DNA of 64,000 nt from Entamoeba invadens IP1 (GCF_000330505.1 NW_004443536.1:106523-170522), one strand, 5' to 3'. Positions 1-11,189 are shown, counted from the stretch's first letter. Notes: generated by a model from the letters alone, not told the origin. A program made the numbers and translations.

Positions 1-2
1 CT

Positions 3-3000
3 TATCATATTAACCAAAAAAATAAAAACTTTTCAAATCAAGAAAAACACCTATCACATCTAAAATCTGGGATGAAAACAGCTTGTGGTGCGTATTGTAA
101 TAATTGTCAATATAACATTTGTTATGGTTGTTATGATGGGTACTATTTATCAAATTATAATTGCTACCCCTGTGTTTTACCATGTGCGACTTGTTCGGGA
201 CAATACAATGGAAATTGCAAAACATGCACCGAAGGTTATTATTTGGTTGGATCTACGTGTTATAAGTGTCCTAGTGGGTGTATGAAATGTACACTTTCCA
301 GACAAAACACCTTTGTATGTGAAATATGTGGGTATGGATATTATAAAGATACCAGTAAAATTTGTATAAAATGTGACAAAACATGTGGAAAATGTGATGG
401 CACTTCGTATCTCAATTGCACAAGTTGTGCGACTCAATTTTATAACGCAACAAACAATGAGAATGAATCCAAATGCACAAATTGCGATTCAAAATGCAAC
501 AGTTGTAATGGTCCTTTAGGTGTGAATTGTTTAGAGTGTATATCTGGTTATTATAAAGTTGATGACAAATGTGTTCCTTGTGACATTTCATGTTCAACTT
601 GTAATGGGCCTGAATCCTCAAATTGTACTTCTTGTTCAAAAGGATTTTATCAAGTCAATCAAACAGATAATTCTTTACTTTGTGAGCCTTGTGTTTCAAA
701 TTGTTCGACTTGTGAAAAAAATGGTGAGTGTCTTCTATGTGATAATGGGTTTTACCTTTATATATCAAAGTGTTATTCGTGTGATTCATCTTGTAAAACT
801 TGTTTTGGGATGGCGAGTAACAATTGTTTGACTTGCAGACCCGGTTTAGCGGTTCGGTATGGAACTTGTTATGATTGTCAAATTACCAACTGTTTCAAGT
901 GTTTTTACGATGCACAGGGATATAAATGTAACGCATGTTATGAGGGGTTTTATTTAAAAGGATATTCAGTATGTGCTAGTTGTAATTCTCTTTGTCACAC
1001 ATGTTATGGTCCAACCAATGGAGAATGTAATTCATGTATTTCGAATTATTACATCTCTGAAAGTACTTGCAAACAGTGTTATCCACTCTGTTTGGAGTGT
1101 TTTGGAGGATCAAATGGGAATTGTACTTCATGCAAATCAGGCAATTATATACACAATCATTATTGTTACCCATGTCACTCATCATGTGAAGAGTGTTATG
1201 GTCCATCAATTCAAGAGTGTACGAAGTGCAAACCAAATCATTACTTAAATTCTACCGAGTGTATATCATGTGACCCATCTTGTAATGAATGTCATGGAAG
1301 TACCAACACAGAATGTACTTCATGTGCTTCTGGTTTTTCCTTTGATGAAACGCACACATGTCTGAGTTGTAATAATTCGTGTTCGTCTTGTAATATAACA
1401 GAACAATCAATTTGCACGTTGTGTGACGAAGGGTTTTACTTGGACTTGAACAGTAGTAACTGTGTAAGTTGTTATACTGGATGTTCAGAATGTACCTCAA
1501 ACGAAGAGAATGACTGTAGCAAATGTTTTGAAGGGTTTTATTTGAATGGTACAACGTGTGCTCTCTGCAACAATAAGTGTTCCTTGTGTAGTGAAGACTT
1601 TCCTGATATTTGTGTCAAGTGTAAAGAAGGATATTACTTGAATGGTACTGAATGTCTGCAATGTTCTTCGACCTGTCTTACATGTGACACTTCGCAAGAC
1701 AATTGTACGTCATGTAGAGATGGTGAAATGTATTTGTATGACAACACGTGTAATATATGCTCACATTGTTCACCTGGTCATTGTTATCATAGTCAATGCG
1801 ACCTTTGTGAAAATGCCCATTATTACAACATTCTCTTCGACTGCTTCGAATGTAATGAGACTTGTTTTGCATGTGATGAAAGTCTTTCCACTGACTGTTT
1901 GAGTTGTTACAATACTTCATATTTGGAAGACAGAGAATGTAAGCCATGTGGTGACACATGTGAAGAAGACAAGTGTGATATGACAGAAGGGTGTATTGAA
2001 TGTAAAATTGGCAATTACCCTGAGAACAAGACATGTCATCAATGCTCTGATATATTAAATTGTGTTGAGTGTTCACAAACAAACAAGACATGTAATATAT
2101 GTGGTGGTAATTTTGAACCCAATGAAAATAACACGGAGTGTTTTTGTAAAAGTGGGTATTACAGAACAAACCTCACGAATTGTTCTCCGTGTTACGAAGG
2201 AATGGACTACTGTAAAAATTGTCATAATGTGAATGACACATACGACTTGATTTGCGTTGAATGTTACGACCCTTATTATCTAAATGAATACACAAATAAC
2301 ACATGTAAATTGTGTTCTGGAAATTATTATCTACTCAAAGATAAAATAACACACAACGTAACATGTGGAGAAGGTAATGCAAATTGCATATTAAGACTCA
2401 ACGAGTCTTTGTGTGTCTTATGTGAAGACAACTTTTATATCCAAAATGGGACGTGTGTGACACAAAATGATACCAATTGTTCAGTCTCATCGAATGTCAC
2501 ATGCGAAATGTGTGAAGACGAGAACATTTTGTCTGTGAATGGGAAGTGTGAAACTCGTAACGTCAACTGTAAATACTTTGAAAACAACTTCGGACCCAAT
2601 TCCAAGTGCTTTACTTGTATAGACAATTACACTTCAACAACTTCTGATCTTATCAATTGTACCACTCAAATACCAAATGACAAAGTAATGAAAAATGGGA
2701 TCTATTATTCTTGTTCTTTGAATGAATACGTGAATCAAAACAATGAGTGCAAAAGTTGTGCGGAGAGCGCTGCCAAATCACAACAGTGCAACCTTTATAA
2801 CAAGACGATAAGTGTTATTGATTGTCCTGATAGACATTCAGTTGACTATAACACTGAGACGTGTATTAACGACGACAACTGCCAACAATATGAAGGAGAT
2901 GACTGTGTTTCTTGTTCAACAACACAACACTTTGTCATCGATCAAAATACATGTACCAAAAGAGCAGTAGATGGCTGTGCTTCATATGATACAGAAAAGT

Positions 3001-5324
3001 GTATTAAATGCATCAACACGCACATTCTATTCAATGGAACTTGTGTAGAAAGTAGTAACTTGAGTTGTGACAAATCGACTGGATATTCTTGTGTTCTTTG
3101 TCAAAGTGAATATCATCGAATTTCCGATGTTACGGGTGTCAGTTATTGTCTTCCAAATGGAGAAAATGTGAAGTACGCTTTTTCTGACACTCAACGTGAT
3201 GATATAATAACTGTTCTAGAGTGTGTAACAGACACCTTCTTGAATAACAACAGTTGTATGTCAAATGCTCATAACACCACAGTCAAAGGTGAATTGAATG
3301 ACAATTGCAAACGACGAACACCAAAAGGGTGTATTCAATGTGAAGACTCGTATTATTTAGATGAGTACAGCAATTGTGTCACGTGCACAAGTACGAATAC
3401 AAGCTGTGTGACTTGTGTGAATGCGAGTTATTGTTTGTCGTGTCCCAACAACTCATTTTTAAACGCACAAAATCAGTGCGAACCCTCCACAGATTTAGAA
3501 TTCCGATGTCAACAAATGATGCCTAAAAACACTGGGTGTGCCATTTGCAAAGAGACGTACTACAAAGAACGGTCCGACTGTCTTACTTGTGACTCGACTT
3601 GTCAATTGTGTAAAGAGAATTCCAAATGTGTTTCCTGTAAAAATGGGTACTTCCAAATAACTAGTGAAAACTATTTATGTCAAGCCTACTCAAGTCTGAC
3701 TAACTGTATAACTAAAACACAACTTGGGTGTACTCGATGTGAAGATCGATACTATTTAAATACGATAATTCCGAGGTGTTATCCATGTCAGTCCAATTGT
3801 TCGTTGTGTGTCACTGGAATGGTGTGTAATCTCTGTGATTCCGACTACATTCTGATTGACGGCACTTGTAAGCATTACACAGAGATCAATTTCTGTCTCT
3901 CCGAGTCACACAATTTGTGTTCGAAGTGCGACAAAGACAAGAAACTCTCTGACGACGGACTTTCATGTGTCGACCAAATCAATTTGCCATTGGTCATAGC
4001 CCTTCCCATTAGTTTAGTCTTTGTCATAGTGTTAGTGACCATCGCACTCTTCTTATTATGGTACTTCATTCGTCAGCACAACAAGCGAGTTGAAGAGATG
4101 AAGAAGATTTGTGTGTTTAATATGAAGCGGTCGAACATCTCCTTCACCAATTTGAATGAATCTGTTGCTTTCAATATGACGAAAATAGTCTTTGAGAGCG
4201 ACACGAATGAGAACAGTGAAATATCTGTTGATGAAGAGACGCGTTCACTGATTTGTGTTGGTAACGTGTCGAAGAATAGATTGAAGATTCAGTTCAGTGT
4301 GATAGATGGTTGTGACTTGTTTGATATTCGCACGGAGCCCAAGTTGATTACATTAGACTCCAATTACGCCTGTGAATTTGAAGTCTTTTTAAAGCCGAAT
4401 TGTTCGTGTTGCATTGACGATGCAATCCTTTGTATTTCCTTAGACATCAAAAAGGGCGAGCAGAAGACGACCAAAATCAGTGTCACTGGAAAGACGATTT
4501 TAACGACAAAATTGGACATCAACGAGTTACATGAAGAACGGAAATTAGGGGAAGGATCCTTTGGGATAGTGTATTATGGGCATTTCCGTGGGCATGAAGT
4601 AGCGATCAAGCGATTAAAGAGTGGGTGTAGTGATGTGTCCTCGAAGAAAGAGTTTGAAAAAGAAGTTTTGATGTTAGACAAATTTCGCAGTGATTTCATC
4701 GTTCACTTTTTCGGCGCGGTTTTTATTCCCACCAAAATTTGTTTAGTCACCGAATTTGCTCAATATGGAAGTTTGGCGGATTTGATGAAACACAAACAAA
4801 ACGATGAAATTCCTATAAAAACTATTCAACATAAACTATTACTTGATATGGCTAAAGGAATTAGTTATTTACATAATAATGGAATAGTTCATAGAGACAT
4901 CAAACCTGACAATTTACTCGTCTTCTCCTTAGACATCGACGAATTGATTAACGCTAAACTGACTGATTTCGGAAGCGCAAGAAATGTTAATATGTTGATG
5001 AACAACATGACCTTCACTAAGGGAATTGGAACTCCAAAGTATATGGCGCCTGAAGTACTAAAGAAAGAAAAGTACCAAATGCCAAGTGACATATACTCCC
5101 TCGCTATCACTTTCTATGAATGTCTCATTTGGGAAGAACCATACCCGAAACAGAAGTTCAAATTTGCGTGGTCGGTCGCGGACTTCGTGACAGCCGGAAA
5201 ACACTTGGAACAACTCAAACAAATCACTACAACAGAATATACTCTTTTAAACGAAATGTGGAGGTTCGATGCTCAAAGTAGAATAAAGATAGACGACGTC
5301 GTGGAAAAACTTAAAACTATTTAA
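3..5324 (+). CDS. Transmembrane receptor-like kinase with CXXC-rich ectodomain (5' end outside window)
   Basis: The first in-window ATG is at 72, but the frame stays open to the window edge and no signal peptide follows that ATG, so the N-terminus lies upstream. Counting from 72 the protein is 1750 aa. Residues 1-1300 are a long series of CXXC-type, furin/variant-surface-like Cys repeats with many N-glycosylation sequons. One membrane segment lies at about 1305-1330. A cytosolic beta-rich juxtamembrane region follows (about 1350-1480), then a protein kinase domain (about 1488-1750) with GEGSFGIVY loop, VAIK lysine, HRDIKPDN catalytic loop and DFG, so it looks catalytically competent. This is the architecture of the Entamoeba transmembrane kinase (TMK) family. 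The membrane-proximal Cys repeats and kinase resemble the gene at 48499-52863, which does have a signal peptide. The ligand is unknown. Family call is firm; subfamily is not assigned. Confidence 0.9.
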   Translation, partial: YHINQKNKNFSNQEKHLSHLKSGMKTACGAYCNNCQYNICYGCYDGYYLSNYNCYPCVLPCATCSGQYNGNCKTCTEGYYLVGSTCYKCPSGCMKCTLSRQNTFVCEICGYGYYKDTSKICIKCDKTCGKCDGTSYLNCTSCATQFYNATNNENESKCTNCDSKCNSCNGPLGVNCLECISGYYKVDDKCVPCDISCSTCNGPESSNCTSCSKGFYQVNQTDNSLLCEPCVSNCSTCEKNGECLLCDNGFYLYISKCYSCDSSCKTCFGMASNNCLTCRPGLAVRYGTCYDCQITNCFKCFYDAQGYKCNACYEGFYLKGYSVCASCNSLCHTCYGPTNGECNSCISNYYISESTCKQCYPLCLECFGGSNGNCTSCKSGNYIHNHYCYPCHSSCEECYGPSIQECTKCKPNHYLNSTECISCDPSCNECHGSTNTECTSCASGFSFDETHTCLSCNNSCSSCNITEQSICTLCDEGFYLDLNSSNCVSCYTGCSECTSNEENDCSKCFEGFYLNGTTCALCNNKCSLCSEDFPDICVKCKEGYYLNGTECLQCSSTCLTCDTSQDNCTSCRDGEMYLYDNTCNICSHCSPGHCYHSQCDLCENAHYYNILFDCFECNETCFACDESLSTDCLSCYNTSYLEDRECKPCGDTCEEDKCDMTEGCIECKIGNYPENKTCHQCSDILNCVECSQTNKTCNICGGNFEPNENNTECFCKSGYYRTNLTNCSPCYEGMDYCKNCHNVNDTYDLICVECYDPYYLNEYTNNTCKLCSGNYYLLKDKITHNVTCGEGNANCILRLNESLCVLCEDNFYIQNGTCVTQNDTNCSVSSNVTCEMCEDENILSVNGKCETRNVNCKYFENNFGPNSKCFTCIDNYTSTTSDLINCTTQIPNDKVMKNGIYYSCSLNEYVNQNNECKSCAESAAKSQQCNLYNKTISVIDCPDRHSVDYNTETCINDDNCQQYEGDDCVSCSTTQHFVIDQNTCTKRAVDGCASYDTEKCIKCINTHILFNGTCVESSNLSCDKSTGYSCVLCQSEYHRISDVTGVSYCLPNGENVKYAFSDTQRDDIITVLECVTDTFLNNNSCMSNAHNTTVKGELNDNCKRRTPKGCIQCEDSYYLDEYSNCVTCTSTNTSCVTCVNASYCLSCPNNSFLNAQNQCEPSTDLEFRCQQMMPKNTGCAICKETYYKERSDCLTCDSTCQLCKENSKCVSCKNGYFQITSENYLCQAYSSLTNCITKTQLGCTRCEDRYYLNTIIPRCYPCQSNCSLCVTGMVCNLCDSDYILIDGTCKHYTEINFCLSESHNLCSKCDKDKKLSDDGLSCVDQINLPLVIALPISLVFVIVLVTIALFLLWYFIRQHNKRVEEMKKICVFNMKRSNISFTNLNESVAFNMTKIVFESDTNENSEISVDEETRSLICVGNVSKNRLKIQFSVIDGCDLFDIRTEPKLITLDSNYACEFEVFLKPNCSCCIDDAILCISLDIKKGEQKTTKISVTGKTILTTKLDINELHEERKLGEGSFGIVYYGHFRGHEVAIKRLKSGCSDVSSKKEFEKEVLMLDKFRSDFIVHFFGAVFIPTKICLVTEFAQYGSLADLMKHKQNDEIPIKTIQHKLLLDMAKGISYLHNNGIVHRDIKPDNLLVFSLDIDELINAKLTDFGSARNVNMLMNNMTFTKGIGTPKYMAPEVLKKEKYQMPSDIYSLAITFYECLIWEEPYPKQKFKFAWSVADFVTAGKHLEQLKQITTTEYTLLNEMWRFDAQSRIKIDDVVEKLKTI

Positions 5325-5579
5325 TCTAGTTTGGTACATAGAATTCTTTTTACTATTACTTTATAAATAATTATTAAGAAATGGTATTATTTTTATATAG
5401 CTTTTTGTTTAATTGAGTTTAATAGTTGTTTATTAACAATGAAAGTAGTCAACAATTAACTACATTCATAATAAAATTAGTTATAAAAAATAGTAATTCC
5501 AATCTCAAATACAGAAGATTAAAATAACGGAAAGAAAGAATATTTGACAAGTGAATTTAATAATAAAAGTACATGAAAA
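5325..5579. other. Intergenic spacer
   Basis: AT-rich spacer between the TMK stop and the next ATG. I see no gene or RNA in it. Confidence 0.6.
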
Positions 5580-7898
5580 ATGAACATTAATATTGAAAAG
5601 GCACAAAAAACACTTGGCTCTATTCTGGACCAGTTTCAGAAAGGAAAGACTGATGTGAGAAGTGTCCAGGAAAAGTTTAAAGATGAGTGTGACAAAGAGC
5701 ATTTGAATACAAATGAAATTACGATTGTGCTCGCTAGAAGACTACACCAATTCCTCACATACTACACAAAACAACCACACCGCAAAACACCGTTTTACTA
5801 CAGTTGCATGGACTTGTTGACAAGAATTTTCGTGGGGATGGACAACTCGTCGCAGGTGATTCTCCGAATGTTGTTGATGGAAGGAACGACGTCACGGTAC
5901 AAAAAGTCTCTTGTCAAGATTTTAAGTAAATACCCACTCGACAAACTTCAAAACGCTTGTCAAGTTCTCGTCGAAATGAGCTACTCAAGGTCTTCAAAAT
6001 TACAGAAAGCATCACTCCAAATTTTACTGCAAATTTTACCAAAGAGAAATTACACAGAGTTTCTTACATCGACTTCAGAAAAGATTGTCAAGGTGCTCTC
6101 AACACCCGAGATATTGAAAAAAGCGGATTTTGACACAATTATCCATTTGCTACGAAAAAGTACTCTGTCACAAACACTTTTTGATGAGGTGCAAAATAGG
6201 TTCAATGGATTGAAGAGTGACGAATTGAGAAAGCTGTTTCATTTGGTCGGTGGTTCGTACAAAGACTCCGACACGCGACAAACAGCCCTTTTCGTGTTGG
6301 GTTTAATCAACAATGTTCCACAAATACTTTTTGAAACACTGGACAGATTTTGCGACGCGCCACTCATTTCTGTTATTTCACACATCATTCTATTACACCC
6401 CACACATTCGCCAAATGAGTTTTGTGACTGTTTGTACATCGACCAGAATTCGTCACCTTCACAATTTTACGCAGCGGCAAGAGTATTTCAAAATGGATTA
6501 TCAATTTCAATGAACCTCAGTGACAGCCAAATTTTAAGCAAATTGAGCGAAAAAACCGCGGCAATACCAGTCGTTGATTTTCTATGTTTCGCACCAACAA
6601 TGGTACACACTTTGAAGGACGAATTTTTCACTGCATTACAAACACTCCTCAGAATACCATGCCCGCTATACCACGGGTTTTCCCAGACTACACTTGTGGT
6701 TAGGTGTATTGCGAGGTACTTTTCCAAAGAAGCGTGTTTGTTAGTTGCCGATTTTTTGTCGGATGTGTTTCCTTCATTATCATTTGGTGGTGAATTTCCA
6801 AGTCAAACCGTCGGTGTTAGTGCAGACCACGCGGTTAGGTACTCCACGAACCCACACTTCGAGGCGATTCAGAAAATGTCGCAAATTGACCTCGCATTGG
6901 TGGCGACAGATACACTTTTTTCTCTTTTGAACTTTGGTTCGGATATAGAAATGCCGTTGGCGAAAAACATTGAGGAAAGTTATTTGGTTCCCGCACTTGC
7001 TGCAAAAGAAAGTCTCGAATTATCTCTTTCGATTTTGGTTTCATATTTTCCAGAGGATGCGCTGAGATTATTTCCATTGATTGTGAACAAGTTCTGGGGA
7101 GACAAGTCAGTACACATCCACATCGCTTTGATTTGCGCTTTGGTAGAATTAGGAGCGATGTTGCCGATAGACTCAATCGACACAGCGCTCGCAAAAACAC
7201 ATTTGCCCCATGGACCAAAAAAATGGAGGTCACGAGCAAACAACTTTATCTCTTCGATACTTGGAATCGAATTTGATTTGGACATCTTGTCCTCGATTTC
7301 AGATATCTTTGTGTCCGAGCTTGAGAAGCCACATGTCACACAACGCATGGCGTCTGTAATAATCTGTGGCATAATTTTGTGGATGAAGGAGGATGTGCTA
7401 TCAAACCCTAAAGCACTTGGTTTGGTCTTTGCTTTAGTCTCCACAAGGTACAGACAGTATGAGGGAGACTTGATCAGAGTGTGCATTTCCCGCCCAGACA
7501 TTGTCGAAGAGGCAATTTTAATTGCGTTGAAAGTGGTTAGTATGCGAAACGAAAAAAGCAGTTTAAGAAGCATCATCCAGCTTCTTTTCCAACGAAAGTG
7601 GATTGATGGAAAAAGGATTTTTGTTGGTATTTTGGGAGAAGTATGGAATGGGGAAAGGGGACTCAGCGAGTTGCTCAAAGTTTTGAGAGATGTTACCAAT
7701 TGGGGAAAAGAATGGGAAGTTCTTCGTGGTATTTGTGCAGTTGTGCTGAGTTATGGGAAATTGGCGGGAGAGGCCGAGTTGATGAGAATCGGTTGGCTTG
7801 AAAATGAAGAACAAACACGTTCAAACGATGTTTCTAAACTGACAAAAGACCAGTTTTCAAAAATTTATTCCCACCTATCATTTGAGGACTCTGAATGA
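5580..7898 (+). CDS. Alpha-helical (HEAT/ARM-like) repeat protein of unknown function
   Basis: Intronless 772-aa protein starting at ATG 5580. I do not recognise a named family. The sequence is a run of amphipathic helix pairs rich in Leu/Ile with few Gly or Pro, typical of HEAT or armadillo scaffolds, from about residue 40 to 740. There is no signal peptide, membrane segment or catalytic motif. The C-terminus is polar. It is probably a cytosolic or nuclear scaffold, but this rests only on composition. Two other helical-repeat proteins occur in the window (34093 and 37159), without obvious sequence similarity to this one. Confidence 0.75.
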   Translation: MNINIEKAQKTLGSILDQFQKGKTDVRSVQEKFKDECDKEHLNTNEITIVLARRLHQFLTYYTKQPHRKTPFYYSCMDLLTRIFVGMDNSSQVILRMLLMEGTTSRYKKSLVKILSKYPLDKLQNACQVLVEMSYSRSSKLQKASLQILLQILPKRNYTEFLTSTSEKIVKVLSTPEILKKADFDTIIHLLRKSTLSQTLFDEVQNRFNGLKSDELRKLFHLVGGSYKDSDTRQTALFVLGLINNVPQILFETLDRFCDAPLISVISHIILLHPTHSPNEFCDCLYIDQNSSPSQFYAAARVFQNGLSISMNLSDSQILSKLSEKTAAIPVVDFLCFAPTMVHTLKDEFFTALQTLLRIPCPLYHGFSQTTLVVRCIARYFSKEACLLVADFLSDVFPSLSFGGEFPSQTVGVSADHAVRYSTNPHFEAIQKMSQIDLALVATDTLFSLLNFGSDIEMPLAKNIEESYLVPALAAKESLELSLSILVSYFPEDALRLFPLIVNKFWGDKSVHIHIALICALVELGAMLPIDSIDTALAKTHLPHGPKKWRSRANNFISSILGIEFDLDILSSISDIFVSELEKPHVTQRMASVIICGIILWMKEDVLSNPKALGLVFALVSTRYRQYEGDLIRVCISRPDIVEEAILIALKVVSMRNEKSSLRSIIQLLFQRKWIDGKRIFVGILGEVWNGERGLSELLKVLRDVTNWGKEWEVLRGICAVVLSYGKLAGEAELMRIGWLENEEQTRSNDVSKLTKDQFSKIYSHLSFEDSE

Positions 7899-8146
7899 CT
7901 GCAGTATGTAGAGGTGTTCTGGATAGTTTATTTTTGTCTACAAACCTACAAAGAACGAGGATTACAGTAAAAATTCTATTGGTGCGTATTTTTTTCTTTT
8001 TTTGTTTGTTTGGCAAAAAAAATAAAAAAATAATAAAATTCATAACACAACTTACAATCAAGAAAAATACCAAAACGTATTTTTTTGTTTTTTTTAAACA
8101 TGACACGTATAACCAAGAAATATTATTGTGAATTTTTAAAAAATAT

Positions 8147-8608
8147 CTTATTGTTTTGGTGCGGATTGGTTCTTCTCAATTGTCAACTCAAGTGCGTCTT
8201 TGGCATCAGCCTCTATGCTGCATTGTCTTCTGTTGATAAATTTGAAGCAACACGTTTTGTTAAATTTCCACCATTTCCTATCAAGATGGCGGCTTGAACA
8301 ACGTTATAAACAACCGCTTTGTCTGGGTTGATGCCCTTGTTTGGTTCTTTTCCATTGGAGTAGTTTTGCAACATTTGCACTACCTTTGGAATACGAGTTG
8401 ATTTCTACCAATTAACATGGCATCAACAATGCTTCCTTTGTCCAATTTGACTTCCAACACCTTCTCGATTGGCTGTATTGTCAACTTGTAGATTTTCATG
8501 TTCATCTATTCAAACATACAGTTGTGATTGGTGTGTAGCAGTCAATACCGTCGTATATTTGGTCAAACTCAACATTTGCTGTTGTTATAGATGACAGTAT
8601 TTTCTTTG
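8147..8608 (-). pseudogene. HSP70-like pseudogene fragment
   Basis: The minus strand encodes, across several frames and stops, an HSP70 nucleotide-binding-domain segment. From 8608 downwards it reads LSSITTANVEFDQIYDGID, then IQPIEKVLEVKLDKGSIVDA, a degraded version of the phosphate-loop region, then [20 protein letters not shown], which matches the conserved GKE-x-NKSINPDEAVAYGA stretch. After a stop it continues with DAKDALELTIEKNQSAP, which may derive from the C-terminal lid. The substrate-binding domain and the first two thirds of the ATPase are missing. No intact reading frame covers it. It borders transposon remnants. Confidence 0.75.
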
Positions 8609-8888
8609 TTTTCAATTTTTACATTTTAAAAACAACATTGTCATTACATTGTATTGAATTGTTTTTTACAGATCGTCTTTTAATATTTTATGGATTTTGA
8701 ACAACAAAAAAATAAAGAAAGAAAATGTATAGTCTGATTCAAAAATCGGAATAAAAAAGCGTCCGATTTTCTTATCTTATTTTCAATTTTTAAAAAACAT
8801 TAAGAAACTTGTTTTATAAAAAAAACTATAATTTTTTTTAAATTGTTATAAACAAAAACTAAAGGACAATAAAAGTAAATAAAATCAT

Positions 8889-10370
8889 TTCATAGGTATA
8901 GATAAATATTTATTTTTTTGACATTTTAACAAACGCGATTCAAAAGAATCTACAAGGTTATTAACAAAATGGAGTGGTATTGAGTTCCACACCTTTTGTG
9001 CTTCATCAAATATGTCTTCTTTTTTCATCAAAGGGGTTAATACCATACGTTTCTTCATAATCCCCTACATATTTTCAATGGGATTTAAATCTGGACTGCT
9101 TTCTGGCCAGTCGTGAAGATACGAATAATTTTTTTATTTAAAGAACTCACGAGTTGATTTGGCATTATGACAAGGAGCATGGTTTTGAACAAATTGATAA
9201 TTCTTGCCTCCTTTCTTTTTTACTTGATTTATTAAAAAATTGTCAGTGAGCATTTTTGATAATTGTAAGAGTTCATGTTTAGAGGACACCTAACCAATTG
9301 ACTTTTATAATTGTTACCAATTATACCAAAAGCCATCACACTTGCAGATTTCTTTGGAGAAAAAGAAAAGTATTTTTTGTTCACGCGCCCCTTTCCCTCC
9401 ATATTGGACTATTTTTATCTGTGCACCAAGAAAAACTACTTTCATCCAAAAAAATAGTTTTGTTTTTCTTTTTCTTTTTAACACCAAGTTATGTTCTCTT
9501 TCATTGTTTATTCTTTTAATTGAAACAACACAAATCGACGACGTTGCATTATATTTCTTTTTGTTAAATAAATAGTTCGTAGTGGTTTTGAAAATACATA
9601 TTTGTGAGATTTTCTTATTCTCAAATCGTTGACGATGAAAGAGACGTGTGTTTGGCTTTCAGTACAGAACGAGCACACATTTTGCAACTTTCGTGAATTT
9701 TATTGCAAGTCCTACGCATGACATATTCTTCAATTGCACTGTCAGTTTTGGGTCTTCCCCATTTTTTAGAAACTTCGCCCTTTAATATTTTATACAATCT
9801 CCCAATTCCTGGACTAGAAATTCCGCATTTAACAAATTCCTTTCTAATTTTGTATGGTGTGTCAATTCCATATTTGACACATCGATTGATATTCTCTTCA
9901 ATAGATGCGAATGGACTCACAATATGATTTTTAAATATTCCAATATTGTTTATTGACCTTTCCATTTGTTCTATTTTATTCTCAATTTGCCCTAGCATTT
10001 GCTGTAAATCTACAGTGTCATGTTTTTTGTGATTTTCGATGTAAAAACCTGGAGGCAATAGGAAAGTAACGCGTATTCCAGTTCCTGTACCAACTAAGAT
10101 TTCACACCATATTTCATTTGTCGTCAGTTTGTTTTCATACATATCTTCAAGTTGTCTTTGTTCTATATCCGAGAAAGTGTTGATTATAACTTCTTTAAAG
10201 GTGTCACAAAAAGAAGTTGTGTGGTGAAAACAAAGTTTAATTCGGTCAACCACACAGACCCTGTCACCATTTTTTCAATTGATTTGGAAATCGACAACCT
10301 TGGTTGTATAGTTTCGTTAAAGGATACATTTACTGGTTCTGTGGTCGTGATATTTTTCATATGATTATGC
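8889..10370 (-). pseudogene. Degenerate Tc1/mariner-type transposase
   Basis: A relic read on the minus strand. The N-terminal part (about 10250-9621) is still one open frame of about 210 aa with helix-turn-helix-like segments and a GRPKTDSAIEE linker. It has no ATG at its 5' end; an upstream piece in another frame starts near 10362. Downstream the catalytic core is broken by stops and frameshifts but recognisable. The first acidic motif is FLDESSF (about 9430-9450). The second site is QNHAPCHNA (about 9160-9187), where the usual Asp is Asn. The third is DWPESSPDLNPIEN (9068-9112), with Glu present. An in-frame stop follows at ENM-stop-G. The frame ends near 8889. This is a DD34E-type Tc1/mariner fingerprint in an inactive copy. 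Terminal repeats were not identified with confidence. Confidence 0.85.
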
Positions 10371-11185
10371 TTGATTATTTGATCTTTATTAAATAATTTT
10401 GTTATTATTGACTTCGTTTTCTTACATTGTTAAAGTCAACATGAGAAAAGTTTCATGAACAACAATTTTAACACCTTTTCATTATTTTTAACATATTTGA
10501 ATAATATTTATATTTGAAACAATTTTAGATAAATTAATTAATTGTATTATACAGATAACTTCAAAATGTGATCTGTTTGAATGATAAGTAAATGCAAGAT
10601 CTTTCAAATTGTTGTAATGTAAGTAATAAATGATTAGATAAACGGAATGTAATAAACTTACAAAACTTTACTGTTTTTACTACTTTATTTATTGTTTTTG
10701 TTATCTAAATAAATATTTGTATAAATTTGGCTAAAATAATTGACGTTGTTTTTTTACAAATCATATCACTGTTAATTTTTAATAAATTTATTTTAAAATT
10801 CAATTTAATTATAAATAATACTGTTTCATTATTATTTCTAATATTGATTTTTAAATTTTAACTTTTTAATTACTATGTTATTTTTTAACTTCAAATATTA
10901 AGAAGTTAACTTATATTGATTTTTTGTATATTACCATATGTTTTAATTATGACAATTTTGTTTTGAAAATAATAAATAAAAATCGGATTATTTTTCTTCA
11001 AAAAACCTTCCGAATTTTAAATAAGCTCGAAAAAAGATATTCTTTGATAAATAATTTTTATTTAAGACTAAATAAGGAATATCTTCATCTTAACTTTTTT
11101 TGATCCAAAAATCGGATTATTTTAAAACTTAGGTATTTAATGTTTAATTATTAGTGGAACATTTATCAGTCCGTTTTTTGAATTT
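10371..11185. other. AT-rich spacer between two transposon relics
   Basis: No gene is visible. A short motif aaaaatcgga recurs near 8745, 10978 and 11112, that is beside both transposon relics. It could be a remnant of element termini, but I could not pair the copies into convincing inverted repeats. Confidence 0.4.
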
Positions 11186-11189
11186 GACT

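Noticed and set aside
976..2169. Several long minus-strand open frames opposite the first receptor kinase ectodomain
   Set aside because: They mirror the biased codon use of the CXXC repeats on the plus strand and have no domain content of their own. The same applies to frames opposite 48499-52863.
6835..7814. Minus-strand frames of up to 239 codons opposite the helical-repeat gene
   Set aside because: Shadow frames of a well-supported plus-strand gene, with no recognisable motif.
7895..8297. Short open frames after the helical-repeat gene
   Set aside because: Low-complexity Phe/Lys-rich frames; the stretch is the antisense side of the HSP70 pseudogene and AT-rich spacer.
8735..11120. Terminal inverted repeats of the mariner relic based on the aaaaatcgga motif
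   Set aside because: The copies near 8745, 10978 and 11112 are in the same orientation and their flanks do not pair, so they cannot be called a terminal repeat pair.
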